64,000 nt of DNA. Origin: Ornithinimicrobium cerasi. GTDB lineage: Bacteria > Actinomycetota > Actinomycetes > Actinomycetales > Dermatophilaceae. The stretch lies in assembly GCF_003702705.1 (NCBI RefSeq), contig NZ_QZMN01000001.1:124001-188000 (forward strand), read 5' to 3'. The notes beneath the pieces were generated by a model. It saw only the letters and a list, made by a program, of their open reading frames with translations, had not been told where the DNA came from and did no database searches. The stretch's first letter is position 1; each line of letters starts with the position of its first letter. This document shows positions 16,823 to 25,107 of this stretch, piece after piece. A program made the position numbers and the translations under genes.

Positions 16823-17869
16823 TCAGGCGGTGACGATCACCTTGAGCGCGTGCTCGTCGGCGGCCCGCGAGAAGGTGTCGTAGGCCTCCTCCCACTGGTC
16901 GAAGGTGAACCGGTGGGTGACGAACTTCTCCGGTGCGATCTTGCCCGCGGTGATGTCGCCGAGCAGCTGCTCGGTCGTCGTGGCGTTGACCAGGCCGGTG
17001 GTGATCGTGATGTTGTTGATCCAGTCGCGCTCGATCGGGAAGCTGACCGGGGCGCCGTGCACGCCGACGTTGGCCACGCGGCCGCCGGGGCGGATCGCGT
17101 CCAGGCAGGTGGTGAAGGTCTCGGGGATACCGACCGCCTCGATCGCGACGTCGACGCCCGCTCCGCCGCGGCCCATCGCGCGCAGCTGCTCGAGCGCCTC
17201 GGGGCCGGCCTCGAGGGTGTCGGTCGCGCCGAAGTCGCGCGCCGCCTCGAGGCGGAACTTGTTGCCGTCCACCGCGATCACCTTCGCGGCGCCCGCGGAG
17301 GCGGCCGTCATGACGGAGGCGAGGCCGACCGGTCCGGCGCCGATGACGGCGACCACGTCGCCCTCCTTGACCGCGCCGTACTGCACGCCGATCTCGAACC
17401 CGGTCGGGAGGATGTCGGAGAGCATCGCGCCCTGCTCGGCGGTGACGCCGTCGGGGAGCGGGATGAGGCCGTTGTCGGCGAACGGGACGCGGACGTACTC
17501 CGCCTGGGTGCCGTCGATGAGGTGACCGAAGATCCAGCCGATGCCGCCGAGGGTCTGGCAGTGGGAGGTCAGCCCCTCCTTGCAGTAGTCGCACTCCATG
17601 CACTTGCTGATGCAGGAGATGATCACGCGGTCGCCGACCTTGACCTTGGTGCAGGCCTCGCCGACCTCGGTGACGACACCGACGCCCTCGTGGCCGAGGA
17701 TGCGCCCGTCGGTGACCGCGGGCACGTCGCCCTTGAGGATGTGCAGGTCGGTGCCGCAGATGGTGGTGGTCTCGACCTTGACGATGGCGTCCGTGGGGTC
17801 CTGCAGGACAGGGTCAGGGACGTCCTCCCACGCCTTGGTGCCGGGACCGTGGTAGACGAGCGCCTTCAT
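16823..17869 (-). CDS. Zinc-dependent alcohol dehydrogenase
   Basis: 348 residues from ATG 17869 with AAGGAAG upstream. It is a medium-chain dehydrogenase: catalytic zinc ligands in TICGTDLH and GHEGVG, four structural-zinc cysteines in CMECDYCKEGLTSHC, and the NAD-binding Rossmann motif VIGAGPVGLA. Close relatives oxidise short-chain or threonine-like alcohols with NAD, and I cannot assign the substrate. The long 5' region contains a hairpin (about 17902-17924) and an inverted repeat near 17951-17974, suggesting regulated expression. Confidence 0.9.
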   Translation of the reverse strand: MKALVYHGPGTKAWEDVPDPVLQDPTDAIVKVETTTICGTDLHILKGDVPAVTDGRILGHEGVGVVTEVGEACTKVKVGDRVIISCISKCMECDYCKEGLTSHCQTLGGIGWIFGHLIDGTQAEYVRVPFADNGLIPLPDGVTAEQGAMLSDILPTGFEIGVQYGAVKEGDVVAVIGAGPVGLASVMTAASAGAAKVIAVDGNKFRLEAARDFGATDTLEAGPEALEQLRAMGRGGAGVDVAIEAVGIPETFTTCLDAIRPGGRVANVGVHGAPVSFPIERDWINNITITTGLVNATTTEQLLGDITAGKIAPEKFVTHRFTFDQWEEAYDTFSRAADEHALKVIVTA

Positions 17870-17947
17870 CGCGCTTCCTTTCGACGTCGCGGCCCAGCGG
17901 CGGTCGGCGGGAGCCCCGCCGACCATCGGCGTCCGGGCTGCGGTCCT

Positions 17948-17974
17948 ATCCTACCGTGTGTAGTAGAGCGGTAG
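17948..17974 (-). promoter_or_regulatory. Candidate promoter and inverted repeat of the alcohol dehydrogenase gene
   Basis: CTACCG (17951-17956) and CGGTAG (17969-17974) form an inverted repeat with 12 bases between. On the minus strand TAGGAT (17953-17948) could be a -10 box overlapping one half-site. This would place an operator on the promoter, about 80 bases upstream of the start codon. Confidence 0.35.
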
Positions 17975-18070
17975 TCAGCCGCGATCGACGATCCGCGATA
18001 TCTGCCCGTACCCCCATGCGTGGGACTCGTCGGGCAGGGCGCCGGGCGAGCTCCGTGCCATCATCAGGCG

Positions 18071-18484
18071 GTGGACTGCGAGTTCTGCCGGATCGTGAGC
18101 GGAGACGAGCCGGCCGAGATCGTGCTCGACACGGACGGCGTGGTCGGCTTCCTCGACACCCGACCCGTGTTCAAGGGGCACGTCCTGGTGGTGCCGCGTG
18201 ACCACATACTCACCCTGACCGAGCTGCCGGACGACCAGGTGACGCCCCTGTTCTCCGCCGCGAGGGGGGTGGCGGCGGCGGTGCGGGACGGGCTCGGCGC
18301 GCAGGGGTCGTTCGTCGCGATGAACAACACGGTCAGCCAGTCCGTGGCGCACCTGCACGTGCACGTGGTCCCGCGCACCAAGGGGGACGGGCTGCGCGGT
18401 TTCTTCTGGCCACGGACGAAGTACGCCGAGGGCGAGGCGCAGGAGTATGCCGCGCGGTTGCGGGCCGCGTTGGCGACCCCGTGA
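18071..18484 (+). CDS. HIT-family nucleotide-binding protein
   Basis: 137 residues from GTG 18071. The N-terminal CEFCRIVSGDEPAEIV is the usual HIT start with a possible zinc Cys pair, and the His triad is in VAHLHVHVVPR near residue 100. HIT proteins hydrolyse or transfer nucleoside monophosphates from substrates such as AMP-lysine or dinucleoside polyphosphates. The ATG-less upstream extension is not needed. No operon partner: the next gene follows after 75 bases with its own ribosome binding site. Confidence 0.9.
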   Translation: MDCEFCRIVSGDEPAEIVLDTDGVVGFLDTRPVFKGHVLVVPRDHILTLTELPDDQVTPLFSAARGVAAAVRDGLGAQGSFVAMNNTVSQSVAHLHVHVVPRTKGDGLRGFFWPRTKYAEGEAQEYAARLRAALATP

Positions 18485-18559
18485 AGGGCTCGCCCGGAGG
18501 CTGCGCGGGGGCCTCGGTCGGCACTACTGTCGGAGCACGCCTACCGACAGGAGGACCTG

Positions 18560-19705
18560 ATGGATCTGATGAGCCGTGCAGAGTTCGACGAGCTGGTGGG
18601 GGAGGGGGACGGGCCACGTGTGTCCTTGTTCGCTCCCACGCACCGGGTGAGCGGCACCAAGGAACGTGACCAGGACCGGCTGCGGTGGAAGAACCTGCTG
18701 ACGGCTGTGGAGCACGCGCTCGCCAAGGACGGGCTGGAGCGCCCGGAGGTCGAGGAGCTGCTGGCGCCGGCGCGCGAGCTGCACGGTGACGGGATGGCGT
18801 GGAGCCACATGGCCGAGGGGCTGGCGATGTTCCTGCGCAAGGGGTGGAGCGCGTCATACCGGGTGCCGCTGGACCTGCCCGAGCTCGGCGCGGTCGGACC
18901 GGGTTTCGTCCTGGCTCCGCTGCTGCCGCTGCTCACCGACCAGAACTACGTCGTCCTGACCCTGAGCCAGAAGAACGTGCGGGTGCTGCGGGGGAGCCGT
19001 GACCGCATCGGCGAGCTGGACCTGCCGTCGGTGCCGACGGCCTTCGACGACGTCTTCGAGGCGGACGGTCCGCAGAGCGACTCGGTGCCACGGCCCAATG
19101 CGTCGGGGCGGCTGGGGCGCACCGGCGCCGCGGTGTACTACGGCGCGGACGCGCTGGACAACGCGCACAAGGAGGACGTGGTCGAGTTCTTCCGCGAGGT
19201 GTCGCGCGGCGTCGAGGAGCACCTCGCCGGGCGCACGATCCCGATGATCCTCGCCGGGCTGCCGGAGTGGGTCGCGGTCTACCGTGAGCTCAGCTCCTAC
19301 CCGCACCTGGTGGACGGGGCGATCGAGCACAACCCCGACGGCATGAGTGACGACGACCTGCGGACCGGGGCGTGGCGGCTGGTCGAGGAGCGGCTGGCGG
19401 AGGAGGGCGCCAAGCTGGTGGACCGCTTCCACGAGCAGCGGGCTCGGGGGACGGGAGCGCTCGGTGCCGACCAGGTGCTCACCGCGGCCAACGAGGGGCG
19501 CGTCGACACGCTGATGATGACGGCCGACGGCTGTTACACGGGTGGCAACGGGGGCCCGGAGGTCGTGCTGCCCCTGCGGGACCGCGAGGACGTGTGCGGT
19601 CTCGCGGACGCCGCCGCCCGCGCGACCCTGCGCAACGGTGGTGCCGTGCGGGTGCTCCACGAGCTCCCGGGACACGCGCCCGTGGCGGCGGTGCTGAGGT
19701 ACTGA
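18560..19705 (+). CDS. baeRF-type (bacterial archaeo-eukaryotic release-factor-like) protein
   Basis: 381 residues from an ATG with ACAGGAGG upstream. The sequence MDLMSRAEFDELVGEGDGPRV begins a mixed domain, and YVVLTLSQKNVRVLRGSRD and FFREVSRGVEEHL occupy the middle. The last 130 residues have the eL30/L7Ae-like end (VDRFHEQRARGTGALGADQV, VDTLMMTADG, LRNGGAVRVLHE). The family has been proposed to act in translation stress or ribosome-associated reactions; its function is not established. The last 34 bases of the gene region are duplicated just downstream. Confidence 0.7.
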   Translation: MDLMSRAEFDELVGEGDGPRVSLFAPTHRVSGTKERDQDRLRWKNLLTAVEHALAKDGLERPEVEELLAPARELHGDGMAWSHMAEGLAMFLRKGWSASYRVPLDLPELGAVGPGFVLAPLLPLLTDQNYVVLTLSQKNVRVLRGSRDRIGELDLPSVPTAFDDVFEADGPQSDSVPRPNASGRLGRTGAAVYYGADALDNAHKEDVVEFFREVSRGVEEHLAGRTIPMILAGLPEWVAVYRELSSYPHLVDGAIEHNPDGMSDDDLRTGAWRLVEERLAEEGAKLVDRFHEQRARGTGALGADQVLTAANEGRVDTLMMTADGCYTGGNGGPEVVLPLRDREDVCGLADAAARATLRNGGAVRVLHELPGHAPVAAVLRY

Positions 19706-19749
19706 GCGCCCCGCGCCGGGACACGCGTCCGTGGCGGCGGTGCTGAGGT
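19667..19749 (+). repeat. 34-bp direct repeat duplicating the 3' end of the baeRF gene
   Basis: Copy one (19667-19700) covers the end of the coding sequence, starting CCGGGACACGCG and ending GGTGCTGAGGT. Copy two (19716-19749) differs at one base (C to T). Copies are offset by 49 bases. This resembles the target duplication left by insertion at a gene end or a slippage product, and matches the pattern at 24.8-25.1 kb. Confidence 0.85.
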
Positions 19750-19765
19750 CTTGGGCGCGTCTGCG

Positions 19766-19840
19766 GATGCCTGTGCCGGGCTGTCGTGTCGCAGGCGTCG
19801 CCCTGGCGTTCGTCGTGGCACGACAGCCGCGCACAGGCAT
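19766..19840. repeat. Palindromic hairpin repeat, copy A
   Basis: 75-bp imperfect palindrome: the left arm GATGCCTGTGCCGGGCTGTC mirrors the right arm GACAGCCGCGCACAGGCAT. It shares its arms with copy B at 20908-20982, in the same orientation. The two copies agree except for a variable 10-base stretch (19789-19798), one base near the left arm, and the extreme right end. Together they bracket the AbiEi/DUF559-like gene. Confidence 0.85.
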
Positions 19841-19855
19841 GGGTGCGCGCGCCGG

Positions 19856-19864
19856 TTGTCCACA
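19856..19864 (+). promoter_or_regulatory. Isolated DnaA-box match
   Basis: TTGTCCACA is an exact match to the actinobacterial DnaA-box consensus, 54 bases before the AbiEi-like gene start. A single box is not an origin; it could titrate DnaA, influence transcription or be chance. Confidence 0.35.
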
Positions 19865-19917
19865 GTCCGCGGCCGTCGCGCAGCGGCGGCAGCCCGCCCT
19901 CGGCCATGCTGCACCCC

Positions 19918-20886
19918 ATGTCACACCAGGAGCGAACCTTCCCCCACATCGAGGGCCAGCGCGGCCTGGCCACCGTGGCGCAGCTGCTCGAGGCCGGCTG
20001 GACGACGTCGTCCCTGCGGCATGCGCGCCGCACCCGCTTCCAGGAGCCGATGCCCCGCGTCGTGGCACCGCACCGGGGCCGCGTGGACGGCGCGACCGCC
20101 CTCGTCGCGGCCGCGCTCTGGGCGGGTCCGCGCGCCGTCCTCACCGGCGGGGTGGCTCTCGGCCGGCTGGGGATCGAGGTGCCGCCGCAGCACGTGGCGA
20201 CCTTCGTCATACCCGAGACCGGGCGCGCGCGTGAGCGCGCCCGGGCCCGGCTGATCCGGTCGACGCGTGAGCTGGAGGTCGTACGCCGCTCCGGGCCGGT
20301 GGTGGTCACCGGTGCCGCGCGGGCGATCGCGGATGCTGCCGTCCACGAGTCGCACCGCCCCGAGGATCTCGAGCACTGGTCGATCACGGTGCTCCAGCGG
20401 GGGCTCACCGCGCCCGGGGTGCTCGAGCAGGAGCTGTGGCTGCGCCCCCGCGCCAAGGTCGAGGCGGTATGGCGTGGGCTCGCCGGGTTCGTCGACGGCG
20501 CCTGGTCGCGCCCCGAGGTGGCGCTGCGCAGGGAGGTCGACGGCGACGGCGGCTTCCCGCCGCTGCTGACGAACTGCCGGCTCGAGACCCTCGCCGGGCA
20601 GCTCCTCGGGACGCCGGACGGCTACCTCGAGGAGGCGGGGACCGCGATCCAGGTGCACTCCCGGGCGCACCACCAGGGGTTCGACGACGCCGGCGGCGAC
20701 CTGTGGGGTCGCACCGTGGAGAAGGACGGCGACCTCGTGGCGGCGGGGGTGCGGGTGGTCGGGGTGACGCCGTGGACCCTGTACACGAAGCCGCGGCGGT
20801 TCCTCAACCTGCTCCGCAAGGTGGTCGCGCTCGGGTTGGAGTCGCCGCGACCCGCTGTCCGGGTCGTCCGGCGCGACGCCGCGTGA
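19918..20886 (+). CDS. AbiEi-like N-terminal domain fused to degenerate DUF559/Vsr-like domain
   Basis: 322 residues from ATG 19918; ATG 19906 is an alternative. The N-terminal ~90 residues (RGLATVAQLLEAGWTTSSLRH, then RVVAPHRGRV) look like the winged-helix AbiEi antitoxin-type domain found in many actinobacterial proteins. The C-terminal region (about 245-305) follows the DUF559/Vsr endonuclease-like pattern: LEEAGTAIQVHSRAHHQGF, then DGDLVAAGVRVVGVTP. The usual acidic residue of the strand E-x-D is replaced (Q-V-H), so nuclease activity is doubtful. No partner toxin gene is adjacent. The gene sits between two matching hairpins inside an otherwise core region, suggesting an inserted cassette. 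Confidence 0.6.
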   Translation: MSHQERTFPHIEGQRGLATVAQLLEAGWTTSSLRHARRTRFQEPMPRVVAPHRGRVDGATALVAAALWAGPRAVLTGGVALGRLGIEVPPQHVATFVIPETGRARERARARLIRSTRELEVVRRSGPVVVTGAARAIADAAVHESHRPEDLEHWSITVLQRGLTAPGVLEQELWLRPRAKVEAVWRGLAGFVDGAWSRPEVALRREVDGDGGFPPLLTNCRLETLAGQLLGTPDGYLEEAGTAIQVHSRAHHQGFDDAGGDLWGRTVEKDGDLVAAGVRVVGVTPWTLYTKPRRFLNLLRKVVALGLESPRPAVRVVRRDAA

Positions 20887-20907
20887 GGTGAGGACAGCGG
20901 CATACCT

Positions 20908-20982
20908 GATGCCTGTGCCTGGCTGTCGTGCCACGGTCAACGCCCTGGCGTTCGTCGTGGCACGACAGCCGCGCACATCGAT
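20908..20982. repeat. Palindromic hairpin repeat, copy B
   Basis: Second copy of the 75-bp element. Its core pairs GGCTGTCGTGCCACG with CGTGGCACGACAGCC, and the flanking AACGCC/GGCGTT extends the stem to about 24 bp around a CTG loop. The hairpin starts 22 bases after the AbiEi-like stop codon, so it may also act as that gene's terminator. Confidence 0.85.
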
Positions 20983-21057
20983 CCGCGGGCCCCGCGCGGC
21001 GTGCCTGAGGATGCTGGTGAGGCTGCTGTGGCGCACCGCGAGCCCCCCGGACACGTT

Positions 21058-21092
21058 GGCGGCCCGGTGCTGAACTCAGCAACCGGGCCGCC
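21058..21092 (-). terminator. Terminator hairpin of glnA
   Basis: GGCGGCCCGGTGCTG and CAGCAACCGGGCCGCC pair with one bulged base and a short loop, 71 bases beyond the glnA stop codon. The position fits transcription from the right. Confidence 0.7.
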
Positions 21093-21162
21093 TCCGAAAC
21101 TACGCCGGGTAGGGTGGCGCGCGCGTCGAGCAGCCACGCCCTCCCCGTCCCTCACCCGCGGG

Positions 21163-22587
<1,425 letters not shown>

Positions 22588-22640
22588 TGTGCCTCCTGGT
22601 GGGACCCGAACTCGGTCGTCGTCGACCCTACGTCGCAGCG

Positions 22641-22678
22641 GTTAACGCTCCGTCACCCAGGTGTTTCCGACGTGTTAC
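22641..22678 (-). promoter_or_regulatory. GlnR-type nitrogen operator upstream of glnA
   Basis: On the minus strand the blocks GTAAC-N6-GAAAC-N6-GTGAC-N6-TTAAC follow with exact 6-base spacers (22678 to 22641). The known actinobacterial GlnR box is gTnAC-n6-GAAAc repeated with 6-base spacing, so site one is perfect and site two weaker. It lies 54-91 bases upstream of the glnA start. GlnR itself is not in the window. Confidence 0.85.
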
Positions 22679-22698
22679 GCAGACTACAGTTGGGCGCC

Positions 22699-23124
22699 GT
22701 GACCACCCCCAGCCATCAGGGCGCCGCGCTCGGCCTCCCGGAGGACGGCCCCGGCGCCGTCGCACCGCTCGGCCGCCGCGCCGTGGCGCTCCTCGTGGAC
22801 TGGGTGCTGTGCCAGCTGATCGCGATGAGCTTCTTCGGTATGGAGTGGGGCCAGGTGAGCGGTGCCGGCGCCTTCGTGCCGCTCGGGCTGCTCCTGCTGG
22901 CGAACCTGCTCCTCGTGCCGACGATCGGCACGACGGTCGGTCACCGCCTGCTCGGGCTGCGCGTGGTCGCCGTCGACGGTGACGGGACCCAGCCCCCCGG
23001 CCTGGTCCACGCCGCCTACCGGGCGGTGCTGCTCTGCCTGTTCGTGCCCGCCCTCATCATGGACGCCGACACGCGCGGGCTGCACGACAAGGCCGCCCGC
23101 TCCGTCGTCGTCCGCACCCGCTGA
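22699..23124 (+). CDS. RDD-family membrane protein
   Basis: 141 residues from GTG 22699. The family Arg and Asp appear in LGRRAVALLVDWVLCQL, with a second helix pair after it and the conserved TTVGHRLLGLRVVAVDG. It ends DADTRGLHDKAARSVV, typical of the RDD C-terminus. About three membrane helices. RDD proteins next to glnA are common in actinobacteria, but the function is unknown. The gene shares the GlnR-box intergenic region with glnA, so nitrogen control is possible. Confidence 0.88.
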   Translation: MTTPSHQGAALGLPEDGPGAVAPLGRRAVALLVDWVLCQLIAMSFFGMEWGQVSGAGAFVPLGLLLLANLLLVPTIGTTVGHRLLGLRVVAVDGDGTQPPGLVHAAYRAVLLCLFVPALIMDADTRGLHDKAARSVVVRTR

Positions 23125-23135
23125 GCGACGCCCCG

Positions 23136-24839
23136 GTGCTGCTGCTCGTCCCCCTGGCCCTGGTGCTGAAGTCCGTGATCGTGGCGGCGGCCGTGCTCGA
23201 GCCCGACGGCTGGGCGGCGCTGGTCGTGCTCACGGCCGTCCCCCTCCTTCTCCTGCTGCTCAGCCCGGCCCTGCTCCTGCACGGGCGGGCGCGCACGGCA
23301 TACCTCGTCGGCGTCGACCTCCTCGTCACCCTCCTGCTCGTGGGAGACCTCGTCAACGCACGCGTCTCCGGCCGCCTGCTCAGCGTGCACATGCTCAGCG
23401 CCGCCGGCACCTTCGAGGGGCTCGGGTCCTCGGTGCTGGACGCCGCCGACTGGCCCGACCTGCTGCTCTTCGCCGACCTCCTCGCCGTGGCGGTGCTGGC
23501 GCTCGCCGCCCGCGGGCGGGACCGGCGCGCGGCACGGACGGGCTCCGTCCCCCGGCTCCGGGCACGGGGTCGGGCGGTGGCCGTCGTGGCCCCCGTGGCA
23601 CTGCTTGCCTTCGTCGCCCAGCTGCTCCTCCAGACCTCCGACCCGGGGCTGCGCGTCGCCGTGCTCTCCCCGCTCGGGACGCACGCCCACCAGGCCTGGG
23701 ACCAGCTCATCGACGACAACGAGGCCCTGACCCCGGAGGAGCGGGAGCGGGTTTCCGACTGGTTCGCGGCCAACGCCGCCTACCACCAGGCCGCTCCCGA
23801 GCACGAGGACCTCGTCGGGCTGCTCGAGGGGCGGGACGTCTACCTCGTGGTCCTCGAGTCGCTGGAGCAGGTGGTGCTCGGGGCGCGACCGTACGGGCAG
23901 GAGGTGACGCCGACCCTCAACAGCTGGGTGGAGGAGAGCCTCGTCTTCGACGCCGTGCAGGAGCAGGTGCGCGACGGCAACAGCTCCGACGCCGAGCTGC
24001 TCATGCTCGCCGGGGTCTACCCGCTGCGGTCCGGTGCGGCTTTCCTGAGGTTCCCGGACAACGCGGGCTACACCACACTGCCCGGCCTGCTGGCCGAGGA
24101 GGGCTACCGGCCCGTGGCGCTGCACGCCGACGCTGCGACCTTCTGGAACCGGCACGTCGTCTACCCGCACCTGGGCTTCGAGCGCTACGTGGCCGAGGAC
24201 GACTTCGCGGTGGGCGGGCGCGAGGTGGGGATGGGGCTGGCCGACGAGGACCTCTTCGACCAGGCGCTCCGCGAGGTGGACCGGCTGCCCTCGCCGCGGT
24301 TCCTGCACCTCGTCACGCTGACCTCGCACACGCCCTGGCACCTGCCGGAGGACCTGCAGGGGCTGGAGCTGCCGGACGACGACGCGACCAGCCGCTATCT
24401 GCAGTCGGTGCACTACGCCGACGCCGCGCTGGGCGAGTTCGCCCGGCAGCTCGACGAGCGGGGGCTCCTCGACACGGCGGCGATCGTCGTGGTGGGCGAC
24501 CACCGGGGCCCCCACAAGTACGCCCGCGAGGACGAGCGCTGGCTCACCGGCGACGACGGCCGGGTGCCCTTCCTCGTGCACGTGCCGGGGATGGACGGCC
24601 GCCGGATCTCCACCCCCGGCGGTCAGGTCGACGTGCTGCCGACCCTGGCGCAGCTGCTCGGGATCCCGGCCGAGCGCTACGCGGGGTCGGTGATGGGCCG
24701 GACCCTGCTCGGCACGCACTCGGGGTCGGCCGTGACCCCCGACGGCACGGTGCTGCCCGGCGCAGACGGCGCCGGGCAACTGGCCGAGGCCTACGAGATC
24801 GCCGACCTCGCGGTGTCGGGGGACTGGTTCACGCAGTGA
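23136..24839 (+). CDS. LTA-synthase-like membrane sulfatase/phosphoglycerol transferase
   Basis: 567 residues from GTG 23136, 12 bases after the RDD stop, so probably one operon. Four hydrophobic helices occupy residues 1-165. The extracellular alkaline-phosphatase-fold domain begins with DVYLVVLESLEQVV. The expected metal and nucleophile motif reads RDGNSSDAELLML; in LtaS the segment is GKTSDSE, so the nucleophile Thr is Ser here. HADAATFWNRH, LTSHTPWHLP and VVGDHRGPHKYA provide the other metal ligands. It likely transfers or hydrolyses phosphoglycerol or similar groups on envelope polymers; the substrate is unknown. The last 52 coding bases recur exactly at 25054-25105. Confidence 0.8.
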   Translation: MLLLVPLALVLKSVIVAAAVLEPDGWAALVVLTAVPLLLLLLSPALLLHGRARTAYLVGVDLLVTLLLVGDLVNARVSGRLLSVHMLSAAGTFEGLGSSVLDAADWPDLLLFADLLAVAVLALAARGRDRRAARTGSVPRLRARGRAVAVVAPVALLAFVAQLLLQTSDPGLRVAVLSPLGTHAHQAWDQLIDDNEALTPEERERVSDWFAANAAYHQAAPEHEDLVGLLEGRDVYLVVLESLEQVVLGARPYGQEVTPTLNSWVEESLVFDAVQEQVRDGNSSDAELLMLAGVYPLRSGAAFLRFPDNAGYTTLPGLLAEEGYRPVALHADAATFWNRHVVYPHLGFERYVAEDDFAVGGREVGMGLADEDLFDQALREVDRLPSPRFLHLVTLTSHTPWHLPEDLQGLELPDDDATSRYLQSVHYADAALGEFARQLDERGLLDTAAIVVVGDHRGPHKYAREDERWLTGDDGRVPFLVHVPGMDGRRISTPGGQVDVLPTLAQLLGIPAERYAGSVMGRTLLGTHSGSAVTPDGTVLPGADGAGQLAEAYEIADLAVSGDWFTQ

Positions 24840-24841
24840 CC
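24788..24841 (+). repeat. 54-bp direct repeat, original copy at the sulfatase 3' end
   Basis: Covers the end of the sulfatase coding sequence including its TGA and two further bases. It is identical over 54 bases to 25054-25107. It begins GGCCTACGAG and ends CACGCAGTGACC. Confidence 0.95.
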
Positions 24842-24854
24842 CGGCGCGCCGTGG

Positions 24855-25041
24855 GTGCATAACCGGTGCACCTGCGGGGGTCGTACACGGCATACCTGCG
24901 GTGGGGCGTGCATAACCGGTGCACGTGCGGGGGTCGTGTGCGGCATACCCGCGGTGGGGCGTGCATAACCCGTGCACCTGCGGGGGTCGTGCACGGCATA
25001 CCTGCGGTTCGGCGTGCACAACCGGTGCACGTGCGGGGTCG
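24855..25041. repeat. 53-bp tandem repeat, about 3.5 units
   Basis: Units start at 24855, 24908, 24961 and 25014, the last truncated after 28 bases. Each begins GTGCATAACCGGTGCAC (an inverted repeat, GTGCA with TGCAC) and continues with TGCGGGGGTCGT and the 8-mer GGCATACC. Units differ at a few positions. Repeats are contiguous with no unique spacers. No convincing gene is encoded. The array is flanked by the two copies of the sulfatase gene end. Confidence 0.95.
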
Positions 25042-25053
25042 CGCGCTGGCGAC

Positions 25054-25107
25054 GGCCTACGAGATCGCCGACCTCGCGGTGTCGGGGGACTGGTTCACGC
25101 AGTGACC
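25054..25107 (+). repeat. 54-bp direct repeat, downstream copy
   Basis: Exact copy of 24788-24841. Its palindromic end TCACGCAGTGA supplies the stop codon of the convergent membrane-protein gene at 25095-25799, so the copy defines that gene's C-terminus. With the first copy it brackets 212 bases made up mostly of the tandem array, as an inserted element would. Confidence 0.95.

Noticed and set aside
19856-19864. Replication origin suggested by a DnaA box
   Set aside because: Only single boxes occur (here and at 32780); dnaA, dnaN and an AT-rich unwinding region are absent.
24855-25041. CRISPR array
   Set aside because: The 53-bp units are contiguous and nearly identical with no unique spacers, and no cas genes are present.
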